From: Roseovarius carneus
GTDB lineage: Bacteria; Pseudomonadota; Alphaproteobacteria; Rhodobacterales; Rhodobacteraceae
Direction of reading: 5' to 3'
DNA: 64,000 nt
NCBI RefSeq assembly: GCF_020141465.1
Contig: NZ_JAHSPD010000001.1
Span: 124,001-188,000, forward strand
Shown: in pieces, positions 18,742 through 27,916 of the stretch
Layout of the letters: every line of letters starts with the position of its first letter
How positions within the stretch are numbered: the first letter of the stretch is position 1
Position numbers and translations under genes: made by a program
The notes under the pieces: generated by a model
The model's input: the letters and a program-made list of their open reading frames with translations, nothing else
Told to the model about the DNA's origin: nothing
Database searches by the model: none

Positions 18742-20304
18742 TCAGAAATCCGTGGGTGCGCCGCCTTCTGATTTCCGCCGCTCGACAAAAGCGGCAAGTT
18801 CCTCGCGGATTGCCACGCCCATTGGGGGCGGCTCAAAGCTTGCGATGATATCCTGAAACGTCTGGTGCGCGCGCGCGGCGGTCCATGTGGCGCCTGCGAT
18901 TTCCCACGCCTCGAAATTGCGCCAATCGCTGAGGAAGGGCTGGTAGAAGGCGGTGGTGTAGCGGTCTTGGGTGTGCTGAATACCAAAGAAATGGCCTTGG
19001 TCGCCCACTTCGCGGATCGCCTCGATGGCGATCTCATCCGGGCCGGTCTGGGTCAGCATCGGGTCCATGTAGCGCTGAATATGCTGGAGGATTTCGCAGT
19101 CCATTATGAATTTCTCAGGGCTGGCGATCAGCCCGCCTTCGAGCCACCCAGCAGCGTGATAGATCATATGCGCCCCGGCCTGCACCCCGGACCACAGGCT
19201 ATTGGAGGTCTCCCACATCGCCTGCCCATCAGGCACGTTGGCCGCGCAAACGCCGCTTGCGCGCATTGGCAGTTTGTAGAACCGCGCCAGCTGCCCGGTC
19301 ATTTGCGTGGCGCGCATGTATTCGGGCGTGCCAAAGGCGGGCGCGCCGGATTTCATATCCACGTTGGAGGTGAACGTGCCAATCACGCAGCAGGCACCGG
19401 GACGCACCAACTGAGCCAGCACCACGGCGATCAGACCCTCGGCCAGCGATTGCGCCACAGCCCCCGACATGGTCACGGGCGCCATGGCCCCCGCGAGGGT
19501 GAAGGGCGTGACCACAAGGCCCTGATTGCGCCGCGCCAGACGCATCCAGCCGTCCAGCATCGGATAGTCATGCTTGAGCGGGGAGGTGGAATTGATGTTG
19601 GAATACATATGCGGGCGGGCTTCAAACTCCGCATCTGTGAGGCCACCTGCGATGCGCACCATTTCCATCACATCCTCGACCCGTTCCTTGCCGAGGCAAT
19701 AGGCGTGGGTCACCTTGTCGGTCAGGGTCAGCTTGTCATAGAGCACATCCAAGTGGCGCACGCTGGCGTGAATGTCCTGAGGCTCCACCGGGTAGCCGCC
19801 AACGAAGTGGATGCAATTGAAATACTGGCTGAGCTTCAGGAGGTTCGCGCACATTTCGCGCGTGCCGGTCACCTTCTTGCCGATCTTCATGTCCCAGTAA
19901 CTGGGCGGAGAGGAGACGTTGCCGAAGTTGATATGCTTGCCGCCGATGGTCAGCTTGCGCGCGGGGTTGCGCGGGGTGATCGTGAATTCTTCGGGGGCCA
20001 GCGCGATCTGCTCCATCACGAAATCGCGGCCCATGCGGACATTCTCGCCATTGATCGTGCAGCCGCCGCTGGCGCGGAAAATCTCAAGCGCCTCGGGGTT
20101 CAGGATCGTGATCCCGATCTCCTCAAGGATGCGCATGGCCCCTTCGTGAATGGCGAGGACACCCTCCTCGCCCAGAGGCTCGATAGGGCGGTCGATGTTG
20201 AGTGGCGGCGAAAAGGGCATCTGCTCGATCACAGCCGAGCCGCGGCGGTCCGCAGCGCCTGCGCGGCCGCCACCACGGCGGCGTTTTTTGGTCTCGTCGG
20301 TCAT
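18742..20304 (-). CDS. Trimethylamine methyltransferase (MttB) family protein, non-pyrrolysine
   Basis: A 520-aa MttB-superfamily protein. The N-terminus is basic and low-complexity (KKRRRGGGRAG), and the barrel begins around LGEEGVLAIHEGAMRILEEIG (residues 44-64). There is no in-frame amber codon; the protein is read through at full length, so it belongs to the large non-Pyl group. Characterised members demethylate quaternary amines such as glycine betaine or transfer methyl to a corrinoid protein. No corrinoid protein or activase gene is adjacent. Substrate is therefore open. An inverted repeat upstream may be its operator. Confidence 0.9.
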   Translation of the reverse strand: MTDETKKRRRGGGRAGAADRRGSAVIEQMPFSPPLNIDRPIEPLGEEGVLAIHEGAMRILEEIGITILNPEALEIFRASGGCTINGENVRMGRDFVMEQIALAPEEFTITPRNPARKLTIGGKHINFGNVSSPPSYWDMKIGKKVTGTREMCANLLKLSQYFNCIHFVGGYPVEPQDIHASVRHLDVLYDKLTLTDKVTHAYCLGKERVEDVMEMVRIAGGLTDAEFEARPHMYSNINSTSPLKHDYPMLDGWMRLARRNQGLVVTPFTLAGAMAPVTMSGAVAQSLAEGLIAVVLAQLVRPGACCVIGTFTSNVDMKSGAPAFGTPEYMRATQMTGQLARFYKLPMRASGVCAANVPDGQAMWETSNSLWSGVQAGAHMIYHAAGWLEGGLIASPEKFIMDCEILQHIQRYMDPMLTQTGPDEIAIEAIREVGDQGHFFGIQHTQDRYTTAFYQPFLSDWRNFEAWEIAGATWTAARAHQTFQDIIASFEPPPMGVAIREELAAFVERRKSEGGAPTDF

Positions 20305-20374
20305 GGCGCTGTCTCTCCTTTGGGTGCTTGAGGATCAAACAATCACAGAAGGCACGCCGGTAGGTGTCCACTTT

Positions 20375-20391
20375 GCGACAGCATGTGTCGC
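20375..20391. promoter_or_regulatory. Inverted repeat upstream of the MttB-like gene
   Basis: GCGACA-gcatg-TGTCGC is a perfect 6-bp dyad, 71 nt upstream of the MttB-family start and 23 nt after the stop of the EamA gene. Its position suits an operator; the regulator is unknown. Confidence 0.45.
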
Positions 20392-20413
20392 TTTTGCAGT
20401 GCGCCTTGTCGGT

Positions 20414-21307
20414 TCAGTCGGTCGGGGCCGTCCTTCGCCGCGTCCGCAGCAAGTAGATCGCAAGGCTGCCCACCACGATTGCGCCGCCCGCCAACATCGC
20501 GGCCGTAATCGGCTCCCCAAGCGCCAGCCACACCCAAAACGGCCCAAGCACCGTTTCCAGCAGCAAAAGCAGGCTCACATTGGCCGCAGGCGTGTGGCGC
20601 GCCGCCAATGACAGCGCGAAAAACGAGAGCGGCAAGACCACCGATCCGGTCAGAAGCATGGCCCAAACTTCGCCGTCCCACATAGCGGCGGGCCCCTGCA
20701 CGGCCCAACCCGCAGCGCCCGCGATCCACGCGCCCACGCCGATCAGTAAAAGGATCGGCAGATGGGTTTGCGCCCGCAGCATGGTGAAGTTGAGTGCCAA
20801 CGCCGCCGCCACACCGAGCCCCGCCAACGTCCCGAACACCGTGGCCGCGCTCAAGGCCCCCGTCTCATGGCCCCCCGTCACAGCCAGCACGATGCCAACT
20901 GAAACCGCCGCAATGGTGATCCATGTGGCGCGGCCCGTCCGCTCCCCCATCAGGGCAAGGCCGAAAAGCGCCGAGAAAACCGGCACCGTGGCCACGCCCA
21001 AAAGGACAATCGCCACCGGCGCGATGGCGATGCCGATGCAAAAAAGCGCGGCGTTCACAGAATGGCACAGCGTCACCACCATCCCGGTGCGCGAGCGCAA
21101 CGCCGCCAGATCGGCGCCGCGGTCAGAGCTGGTCAACGCCCAGAGCGCCACCAGAACCGAGCCCATGACAAGGCCACGCCAGCCCATCATCGCCGCACCG
21201 TCCATCCCCGACAGGCGCATCAAGAGCGCGTCCGGTGTCAGAACAACCGCGCCAAAGGTGGCCAGCCCAAGGCCGAAGGCACTGCCGCGCTTCACCTCTG
21301 TAGCCAT
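20414..21307 (-). CDS. EamA/DMT family transporter
   Basis: A 297-aa membrane protein with about ten hydrophobic helices arranged as two EamA repeats (for example VALWALTSS and ALCGIGIAIAP-type segments in the first half, and LLLLETVLGPFWVWLALGEP in the second). It is a drug/metabolite exporter family member of unknown substrate. It overlaps the HAD phosphatase gene by 16 nt and is probably the last gene of that operon. Confidence 0.88.
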   Translation of the reverse strand: MATEVKRGSAFGLGLATFGAVVLTPDALLMRLSGMDGAAMMGWRGLVMGSVLVALWALTSSDRGADLAALRSRTGMVVTLCHSVNAALFCIGIAIAPVAIVLLGVATVPVFSALFGLALMGERTGRATWITIAAVSVGIVLAVTGGHETGALSAATVFGTLAGLGVAAALALNFTMLRAQTHLPILLLIGVGAWIAGAAGWAVQGPAAMWDGEVWAMLLTGSVVLPLSFFALSLAARHTPAANVSLLLLLETVLGPFWVWLALGEPITAAMLAGGAIVVGSLAIYLLRTRRRTAPTD

Positions 21308-21993
21308 TGAGGAATATGCCCGATATCTGGCAAAACAACATCGGCGAAAGGGTCCAGAACCTCGCGCGGTGCCACCCCCGTTAGAACCCCCACCGTGCCC
21401 ATCCGCGCGGCGCGGCCCGCCATCAGATCATGGGTGCTGTCGCCCACCATGACGCAGGCCTCGGGGTCAAGACCCACGCTGCGCGCAAAGGCCAACAAAG
21501 GCGCGGGTGCGGGTTTGCCGCCAAAGCCCGAATCAAAGCCCGCGACGAAATCGAACCGCTCCAGCACGCCCGCGCTGGTCAGATGCGCGCGCGCGCCGTA
21601 TTCGCTGTCATTTGTCATCACGCCCAGTTTCAGACCCCTTGCCTTCAGATCATCGAGGAAGGGCGCCAAATCCACCGCAGGGGCCAGCGGGGCGTGGGCC
21701 GCAGAGAGCATCATCTCTTCTTCTATCATGTCCACCGACACACCCGGCAAGGCCGAGGCAATGGCCTCTGCCCCCTCGCGGTTGGTGGCCGCAATAATAG
21801 GGCTGTCGGGGTGAAAGGCGCGGGTCGCCAGATCAAACTGCACCGCTTCGGCAATCCGGGTGGGCGGCACATCATGCGCATCGGCCAAGGATTGGATGAG
21901 ATCGCTGGTCCAGACATTCCAGGTGGTGTGAAAATCAAAGAGCGTGCCGTCCTTGTCGAACACGATCCCCTCAATGTGCCGGGTGTTTCTCAT
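21292..21993 (-). CDS. HAD family hydrolase (phosphoglycolate phosphatase-like)
   Basis: A 233-aa phosphatase with motif I VFDKDGTLFD (Asp13 and Asp15), motif II in LGVMTNDSE and motif IV VMVGDSTHDLMAG. The fold and length match Gph-like HAD phosphatases; the substrate is not certain. The start at 21993 overlaps the DUF3572 stop codon (ATGA). An upstream in-frame extension of 28 codons lies inside the previous gene and is not HAD-like. Confidence 0.88.
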   Translation of the reverse strand: MRNTRHIEGIVFDKDGTLFDFHTTWNVWTSDLIQSLADAHDVPPTRIAEAVQFDLATRAFHPDSPIIAATNREGAEAIASALPGVSVDMIEEEMMLSAAHAPLAPAVDLAPFLDDLKARGLKLGVMTNDSEYGARAHLTSAGVLERFDFVAGFDSGFGGKPAPAPLLAFARSVGLDPEACVMVGDSTHDLMAGRAARMGTVGVLTGVAPREVLDPFADVVLPDIGHIPQWLQR

Positions 21994-22277
21994 GTCCAAT
22001 GCACCTGCTCCCCGCCCGGCAATGCGCCGCGCGCTTCCCCTATGGCCGTGCCCGGGATGTTCAACGCATCGGCGCACTCAATCACCCAAGCATCGTTCAT
22101 TAACAAAAACTCAAGCACCGCGCCGAGAAAGGCCGGATCGCCCGCTCCGGCGCGCACATCGGCCTCAGAGACGCCGCTTGATCCCATAAACGTCTGTAAA
22201 AGATCATCATTTCCCACAAGCCATGCCAAGGCGCGCAGACCTAGCGTCTCGGCGGATTCCTGCGACTGCCCCATCAC
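21990..22277 (-). CDS. DUF3572 family protein
   Basis: A 95-aa acidic, helical protein with the AETLGLRALAWLVGNDDLL start typical of DUF3572, a small alphaproteobacterial family of unknown function. It is the first gene of an operon with the HAD phosphatase and the EamA transporter. Confidence 0.85.
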   Translation of the reverse strand: MMGQSQESAETLGLRALAWLVGNDDLLQTFMGSSGVSEADVRAGAGDPAFLGAVLEFLLMNDAWVIECADALNIPGTAIGEARGALPGGEQVHWT

Positions 22278-22360
22278 GACCTCGTTTCTGGAAAGGTTTT
22301 GTTAACTTCTTAAAGGGATAGTTAATGCAGCGGAAAGGGCAAGTCTGAAAGGCGGGGGCC

Positions 22361-23749
22361 ATGTCAGGGAATATCTTGATCGTTGATACGGTCGCAACCA
22401 ACCGGATCGTGCTGAAGGTAAAACTTTCAGCGGCGTATTTCGATGTGGCACAAGCCCGTTCCGGTGCCGAGGCGTTGGAGGCCATCCGCAGAGACCGACC
22501 TGATATGATCGTGGCCAACGCCAAGCTGTCCGACATGGGTGCAGAGGACTTTATCACCCGCGTGCGGGCTCGGCCTGATCTGGCGGTGATCCCTATCGTG
22601 CTGATCCTGCCTGAGGAGTGCCGCGCCGGACGCGTGGCCTGCCTTCTGGCGGGGGCGGATGACGTGATCGCGCAACCCATCAACGAACGGATGCTGCTTG
22701 CACGGATGCGCGGCCTGCTGCGCCAGCACCATACGCTTCAGGATATGCGGATGAGCGCGGGGCCCGATTGCGCTTCGGGCTTTTCCGAGGCGCAGGGCGG
22801 TTTCCAGACCCCCGGCGAAATTGCGCTTCTGAGCGTGGACAAAGGCGATGCTACGAGCTTGCGTGCGCGGCTTCAAGCCACCTGTCGCGACAAGATCACC
22901 GTGATGGAAACCGCCCGCGCGCTCACCAATTCCGGTGCAGTGCGCGGGCCGGATGTGGTGGTCCTCCTCAGCATGCCCGGCGCGGATGACACTGTGACAA
23001 AGCTGATGGCAGAGCTTCGTGCTGCACCTCATATGCGCCATAGCCGTATTGTGGCCGTGGTGCAGGATGATGCGGGGCCACTGGCGGCGACCCTCTTGGA
23101 TATGGGTGTTGATGACGTGATGACCGGTGCACTGCACCTGCCTGAGCTCACCTTGCGGCTGCAAAACCAGATGCGGCGCAAAAAGGCGATAGAGGGTTTG
23201 CGCAACCGTCTGCATGACGGGCTCCGAGCCGCGATGATTGATCCGCTCACGGGACTTTACAATCGTCGCTTCGCCCTGCCCTTCCTCACTGAGCTTGCGC
23301 GAGGTCAGCAGGGGCAGGGCAGGGCATTTGCCGTCATGGTAGCCGACTTGGACCATTTCAAACGCGTCAATGACGATCACGGCCACGCGGCGGGCGACAA
23401 GGTTCTGGTGCATGTGGCGGATCTCTTGCGCCGGGGCCTGCGCGAGAATGACCTCATTGCGCGGATCGGCGGGGAGGAGTTTCTCATCGTGATGCCGGAT
23501 ACCTCTGCGCAAACCGCGCGCGATACCGCCAGCCGGCTCTGCCGTGATGTGGCCGCCGGGACGGTGCACGTTCCGGGCGGCGCGCCTGAGCTTGGCGTGA
23601 CCGTCAGCATCGGCGTCGCGATGGGGTTCAGCGACAAGCACGGCCAAACAGATGCAGAGGCGCTGATCGAGCAGGCCGACCGCGCGCTTTATGGCTCCAA
23701 GGCGTGCGGCCGCAACACCGTCACCGTTTGCGCCCGCCCCGCCGCCTGA
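22361..23749 (+). CDS. pleD: PleD-like diguanylate cyclase with degenerate receiver domains
   Basis: The 462-aa protein has the REC-REC-GGDEF order of PleD. The catalytic GGEEF lies at 370-374 and an RxxD inhibitory site (REND) at 361-364, so cyclase activity and feedback are likely retained. The first receiver (1-120) has lost its phosphorylation residues: the acidic pair is D9-T10, the phospho-acceptor position is Asn53, and the conserved Lys is Gln105. The second receiver (about 155-275) also lacks an obvious acceptor Asp. Activation must differ from phosphorylated PleD. The divergent DUF3572 operon shares its upstream region. Confidence 0.9.
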   Translation: MSGNILIVDTVATNRIVLKVKLSAAYFDVAQARSGAEALEAIRRDRPDMIVANAKLSDMGAEDFITRVRARPDLAVIPIVLILPEECRAGRVACLLAGADDVIAQPINERMLLARMRGLLRQHHTLQDMRMSAGPDCASGFSEAQGGFQTPGEIALLSVDKGDATSLRARLQATCRDKITVMETARALTNSGAVRGPDVVVLLSMPGADDTVTKLMAELRAAPHMRHSRIVAVVQDDAGPLAATLLDMGVDDVMTGALHLPELTLRLQNQMRRKKAIEGLRNRLHDGLRAAMIDPLTGLYNRRFALPFLTELARGQQGQGRAFAVMVADLDHFKRVNDDHGHAAGDKVLVHVADLLRRGLRENDLIARIGGEEFLIVMPDTSAQTARDTASRLCRDVAAGTVHVPGGAPELGVTVSIGVAMGFSDKHGQTDAEALIEQADRALYGSKACGRNTVTVCARPAA

Positions 23750-23905
23750 GCCCTGCGGCCTTCAAGCAGGCGATTGCGTCGAGGGGCTGCCACCTCGCCG
23801 AATGCATCACCGGCGCACCCATGCCAGACATCGCGCGACACCCTGCCCCCTTTTCATTTCCCGCACCAAAGCAGATGGTAGCCGGTATCAAGCCCGGAGC
23901 ATCAC

Positions 23906-24313
23906 ATGCAAAAAACAGCCCCCCAAGCGGACAACCCTACCACCGCCGCAGAACGCGCCCTTTGGCCCGCGCTGCGCCGTGGATTTCGCAGCAAATGCCC
24001 CAATTGTGGCTCCGGCCCCCTGCTCAAAAGCTATCTCAAGATCCGCGACACCTGCACCGTCTGCCGTCAGGATTTCAGCGGACACCGCGCAGATGACGGC
24101 CCGGCCTATCTGACCATTTTGATCGTCGGGCACCTGATGGCTCCGCTGCTGCACATCGCCTTCGTACAGTTCCGGCCCGAACCTTTGGTCCTCTTTGCGG
24201 TATTTGCGCTTGGCTGTGTCACCCTCTCCCTCTACCTTCTGCCAAGATTGAAAGGCGCTATCGTGGCCTTTCAATGGGCGCGGCAGATGCACGGATTTGG
24301 GGATGGCGACTGA
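23906..24313 (+). CDS. DUF983 family protein
   Basis: A 135-aa protein with two CxxC pairs (CPNCGSGPLLKSYLK near 33-47 and CTVCRQDFSGHRADDGPAY near 52-70) followed by two hydrophobic helices (about 73-95 and 98-117). This is the standard DUF983 pattern: a short zinc-ribbon-like head on a membrane anchor. Function unknown. It partly precedes the Nudix gene and may be cotranscribed with it. Confidence 0.87.
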   Translation: MQKTAPQADNPTTAAERALWPALRRGFRSKCPNCGSGPLLKSYLKIRDTCTVCRQDFSGHRADDGPAYLTILIVGHLMAPLLHIAFVQFRPEPLVLFAVFALGCVTLSLYLLPRLKGAIVAFQWARQMHGFGDGD

Positions 24314-24338
24314 TCCAGCACCGACAGAAGGGATGGCC

Positions 24339-25040
24339 ATGACACTCGACAAGACGCAGATTCGCGATGCAGCCACAGTGATCGTTTTGCGCCGCGATGC
24401 GGGTGGCGCGCGCGTTTTGATGGGGCAGCGCGGTGCGCAAGCCGCTTTCATGCCAAGCAAATTTGTCTTCCCCGGAGGCACGGTGGACGCAGGCGACGCG
24501 GAGATTTCCTTGGCCAGCCCCCTGCCCGATCTATGCGCCGCGCGCCTGACCGAGGATTGCACCAGCGACCTCAGCCATGCACTGGCCGTGGCAACAATAC
24601 GCGAGCTTTGGGAGGAGACCGGCCTTATCTTGGGCCGCGCGGGGACGTGGTCTGGCGATATCCCCGAAGACTGGCGCAGCTATGCCGCAACCGGCCATGT
24701 GCCCAGCGCCAAGCCGTTGCAATTCGTCTTCCGCGCGATCACCCCGCCGGGGCGCCCGCGCCGCTTTGATGCGCGGTTCTTTTTGGTCGAAGCCGAGCAT
24801 CTGATGAGCGACCTCGATGATTTCAGCGCCGCGAGCGAGGAACTGTCTCATCTGCAATGGGTGCCCTTGGCCGAGATGCGCCGCGTGGACCTGCCCTTCA
24901 TCACCGAGGTGGTTCTGGCCGAGATCGCGGCGCGGGTGGATGACCCAAACCCGCCTGCTTCGGTGCCGTTTTACCGCAATGACGATGAGGCAAGCCTTTT
25001 TCTACGCCTCAAGGGCCGCAGCCCATCCGCTGTGGACTGA
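24339..25040 (+). CDS. Nudix hydrolase
   Basis: A 233-aa Nudix-family pyrophosphohydrolase. The Nudix box is spread as in this subfamily: GGTVDAGD near 47-54, an insertion, then RELWEETGL near 88-96. AGAAGGG 6 nt before the ATG at 24339 supports this start; ATGs at 24297, 24303 and 24333 are also in frame. Substrate not predictable. The stop is 5 nt from the stop of the broken desaturase on the other strand. Confidence 0.87.
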   Translation: MTLDKTQIRDAATVIVLRRDAGGARVLMGQRGAQAAFMPSKFVFPGGTVDAGDAEISLASPLPDLCAARLTEDCTSDLSHALAVATIRELWEETGLILGRAGTWSGDIPEDWRSYAATGHVPSAKPLQFVFRAITPPGRPRRFDARFFLVEAEHLMSDLDDFSAASEELSHLQWVPLAEMRRVDLPFITEVVLAEIAARVDDPNPPASVPFYRNDDEASLFLRLKGRSPSAVD

Positions 25041-25044
25041 CAAC

Positions 25045-25454
25045 TTAGTCTGGGGGACAGAGCGGATACGGCACAGGGTCTTTCGCGCGTAGGAAATACC
25101 GCCGGAAAATGTCGCCATAGGATCGGTCGTGATCGCCGTCATTGCGCGTCATGTAACGCGCGCGGTTTTGCGCAACATATCCGGCAGCGCGTACCATGCG
25201 ACTTTGGGATGCATATGGTGGACCACGTGGTAATTATTGTTGAGAAACAAAAGCGCTAGCGGACCGCGACCCTCGATCACCACGGTGCGACCGCTGGATC
25301 GGTCATGCGCGCTATTCTCCAGAAAGGTGCGGATCTTCAGCACTGAAAGCCCGAGATAGGCCGCGATGACATAGGCCCAAAGCGGCATTGGCGCAGCCCA
25401 GACCAGTACCAAACCACACAGACCGCTGGAATATGCGCGAGCCGCGCCAGTCAC
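25045..25454 (-). pseudogene. Truncated and frameshifted fatty acid desaturase
   Basis: The minus strand encodes the C-terminal part of a membrane fatty acid desaturase: FLENSAHDRSS, then the histidine box NNNYHVVHHMHPKVAWYALP. Near 25155 the frame changes by one base; the other frame continues YMTRNDGDHDRSYGDIFRR and FLRAKDPVPYPLCPPD to TAA at 25045-25047, the normal family C-terminus. The N-terminal two thirds, with the first histidine boxes, are missing before a palindromic element at 25501. The gene is dead by both truncation and frameshift. Confidence 0.88.
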
Positions 25455-25500
25455 AATATTCGAGCCCCTGCTGGCAGCTCTCTATATTGAGCGCAATTAA

Positions 25501-25542
25501 AGCGTGTCGCGTTCAATTGAATCCAGTTAAACGCGATACGCT
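25501..25542. repeat. Palindromic intergenic element
   Basis: AGCGTGTCGCGTT (25501-25513) and AACGCGATACGCT (25530-25542) form a 13-bp inverted repeat with one mismatch. The interior CAATTGAATCC is AT-rich. The look is that of the multi-copy palindromes found in many alphaproteobacterial genomes. It stands exactly between two gene remnants. Confidence 0.7.
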
Positions 25543-25548
25543 CTAGAC

Positions 25549-25696
25549 GGCATTTCGCGACACCGAGCGCGTGCAGGCCCTGACCCGGCATTTCGACCAC
25601 CTTCTGCGCGAAGCCACAGTTTCGGCCTGCGAGGTGCCAGATATGCTGCGCGATTTGGAAGCGCACCTGTCGCAGGATGGGGAAAACCGCCCGTAA
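25549..25696 (+). pseudogene. 3' remnant of an unidentified gene
   Basis: Immediately after the palindrome an open frame with coding-like composition runs TAFRDTERVQALTRHFDHLL ... LEAHLSQDGENRP to TAA at 25694-25696. It is about 48 codons long, has no start codon, and is blocked upstream by TAG. I read it as the C-terminal end of a helical protein whose 5' part was deleted. Family unknown. Confidence 0.5.
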
Positions 25697-25773
25697 TGAC
25701 GAAAACCTCAAAAACCGCATCCATTTGCAAAAAAACTGCGTATAAGAAGACAAAATCATATGAGGCAGATCAC

Positions 25774-26607
25774 ATGGCCCGAATACGCGCCCTGACCGCT
25801 ATCACCGCAGCTTCAATCGGCCTTGCAGGTGCCGGATGGGCGCAAACCTTCCCCGAGCAATCGCGCACCGACCAAGGTTGGAACGTCCGTTTGGATTTCG
25901 GGCTTCTGGCCGCGCCAAAATACTATGGCGATGACGAGTATCAGATCAGCGCCCTGCCCGGTGTGCGGATCAGCTACAGCGATATCCTCTTTGCGTCGAT
26001 CAATGAGGGAATCGGTTTCAACCTGATCCGCACGGGTGCGCTGCGCGCGGGCCCGATCCTGCGCTATGATTTTGGCCGCGATCAAGATGGTGACAGCATG
26101 TTCCGCATCTCGGGCGGCGGCACGAACGATCTGTTGGGCCTTGGCGATGTGGATGGCACAGTCGAACTTGGCGGGTTCGTCGAGTATAGCGCGAACCAGT
26201 TTGAGGCCTATCTGGAGGTGCGCAATGGGCTTGGCGGTGGACATGACGGGATGATCGGCGCGGCGCGGTTTGACTACAAAACCACGCTTACCGGCTTCGG
26301 CCCACCTGCGTTTTTCGCCGTGGGGCCGACGATCAGCTTCGCAAGCTCCGACTACAACGGCGCATTTTTCGACGTGAACGCGGCGCAATCGGCGGCCTCG
26401 GGCCTTGCTGTCTACAATGCTGGCGGCGGCATCAATTCTTATGGGCTGAGTGCGTCGCTGACGATCCCGGTCAGCCAAACCGCAGCGATCACGGCCATTG
26501 CGGGCTATGACGTGCTGTCGGGCGATGTGGGAGATTCGTCGCTGGTCCAACAACGCGGATCGCGCAGCCAAGGGCGCTTCGGCCTCTTTACTGGTTTCCA
26601 GTTTTGA
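25774..26607 (+). CDS. MipA/OmpV family outer membrane protein
   Basis: A 277-aa protein with a signal peptide (residues about 1-23, ending AGWAQ) and a beta-strand-rich body. Features include a WNVRLDFGLLAAPKYYGDDEYQ start typical of MipA/OmpV and a C-terminal phenylalanine (FTGFQF) required for outer membrane insertion. Members act as scaffolds for murein hydrolases or as porin-like proteins. The start at 25774 has GAGG 8 nt upstream; the frame is open 26 codons farther but lacks a signal there. Confidence 0.87.
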   Translation: MARIRALTAITAASIGLAGAGWAQTFPEQSRTDQGWNVRLDFGLLAAPKYYGDDEYQISALPGVRISYSDILFASINEGIGFNLIRTGALRAGPILRYDFGRDQDGDSMFRISGGGTNDLLGLGDVDGTVELGGFVEYSANQFEAYLEVRNGLGGGHDGMIGAARFDYKTTLTGFGPPAFFAVGPTISFASSDYNGAFFDVNAAQSAASGLAVYNAGGGINSYGLSASLTIPVSQTAAITAIAGYDVLSGDVGDSSLVQQRGSRSQGRFGLFTGFQF

Positions 26608-26625
26608 GTTTGAGCTTTGACCCGC

Positions 26626-27669
26626 TCAATAGGGCATGGGGTGGGCCTTGTGCGTGTGATCGATCGCGCGCAGAAGGTCCTCGTCCAGCGTGACGGCCAC
26701 TGAGCCGAGGGCGCGGTCCAGTTGATCCATCGTCGTGGCGCCAAAAATGGCCGAGGCCATGAAGGGCCGCGTGCGGCACCATGCAAGCGCCATATGCACC
26801 GGGTCGATTCCGTACTCTGCGGCCAGATCCAGATAGGCCTGCGTGGCGGCAAAAGCGCGCTCGGATTTGCGCCCGCCAAGATCGCCGTTGATCGCCATGC
26901 GCGAACCTTCGGGCACAGCGCCGTTTTGGTATTTGCCCGTGAGCAGCCCAGCCGCGAGGGGCGAGAAGGACAAAAGCCCCACATCCTCGTTCACGCTCAG
27001 TTCCGCCAGATCGGTGTCGTAGAGACGGCACAGAAGTGAGTATTCGTTCTGTATCGACGCCACACGCGGTCCGCCTCTGATTTTTGCGATGCGCAACCAC
27101 TCGGACGTGCCCCAGGCGCTCTCGTTCGAGAGGCCAAAATGCCGGATCGTGCCGCGCGTCACCTCGGCGGACAGCGCATCAAGCGTCTCTTCCATATGGG
27201 CGCGGGTCTCCTCGCGATCTTGGGCCGACGGATCAAAGCGCCAGTTCTGGCGGAACATGTAGCTGCCCCGGTTGGGCCAGTGAAATTGGTAAAGATCAAT
27301 ATGATCGGTTTGCAGGCGCTTCAGCGAGCCCTCAATCGCCTCGGGGATGGACTGCGCCGTGATGGGCGCGCCGCTACGCACGTGTTTGTAACCCTTGCCA
27401 GAATGCTTTGTCGCCAGGATCACATCCTCGCGCCGCCCGGTGCGCGCAAACCATGTGCCGATGATCTCTTCGGTGCGGCCTTGGGTCTCGGCGCTCAGTG
27501 GGTTCACCGGATACATTTCGGCGACGTCTATGAAATTGATACCTGCGCTCAGCGCGCGGTCGATCTGGGCGTGGCCCTCACTTTCGGTATTCTGTGTGCC
27601 CCATGTCATGGAGCCGAGGCAAAGTTCGCTCACCATCAATCCGGTGCGGCCAAGGGGGGTCATCTGCAT
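26626..27669 (-). CDS. NADP(H)-dependent aldo/keto reductase
   Basis: A 347-aa TIM-barrel oxidoreductase similar to E. coli Tas. It has MTPLGRTGLMVSELCLGSMTWG at the N-terminus and the catalytic Asp/Tyr in FIDVAEMYPVNP. The catalytic Lys is in LATKHSG, followed by DLYQFHWPNR. The ATG at 27669 follows AAAGG by about 7 nt. The natural substrate is unknown. Confidence 0.92.
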   Translation of the reverse strand: MQMTPLGRTGLMVSELCLGSMTWGTQNTESEGHAQIDRALSAGINFIDVAEMYPVNPLSAETQGRTEEIIGTWFARTGRREDVILATKHSGKGYKHVRSGAPITAQSIPEAIEGSLKRLQTDHIDLYQFHWPNRGSYMFRQNWRFDPSAQDREETRAHMEETLDALSAEVTRGTIRHFGLSNESAWGTSEWLRIAKIRGGPRVASIQNEYSLLCRLYDTDLAELSVNEDVGLLSFSPLAAGLLTGKYQNGAVPEGSRMAINGDLGGRKSERAFAATQAYLDLAAEYGIDPVHMALAWCRTRPFMASAIFGATTMDQLDRALGSVAVTLDEDLLRAIDHTHKAHPMPY

Positions 27670-27916
27670 GGGAATGCCTTTCAGTCGAGGAGTTTGTCGG
27701 GACCCTAGAACATTTGAGCAGGCTGTCCCATCCGGTTTTGGCCCATCGCGATATCGCCTGCCTTTGCTTAAACTGGCCAATATAGCGTTTGCGCTTGATC
27801 AGGTGCCGGATAGGAAAAATGGGTATTTAGGCCAAGAAAAAGCAGCACTACGCAAACGTGATGCGGCTTGGGCCGAGCATTGCGGGCAGATCACCCCATG
27901 TTAAGTCCATCGAAAC

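Noticed and set aside
18742..20304. Possibility that the MttB-like gene uses pyrrolysine
   Set aside because: The frame is full length with no internal TAG, and no pyl genes are visible.
22302..22325. Three TTAA half-sites upstream of the PleD-like gene, possible CtrA box
   Set aside because: Spacings between neighbouring half-sites are 4 and 8 nt, not the 7 nt of the CtrA consensus.
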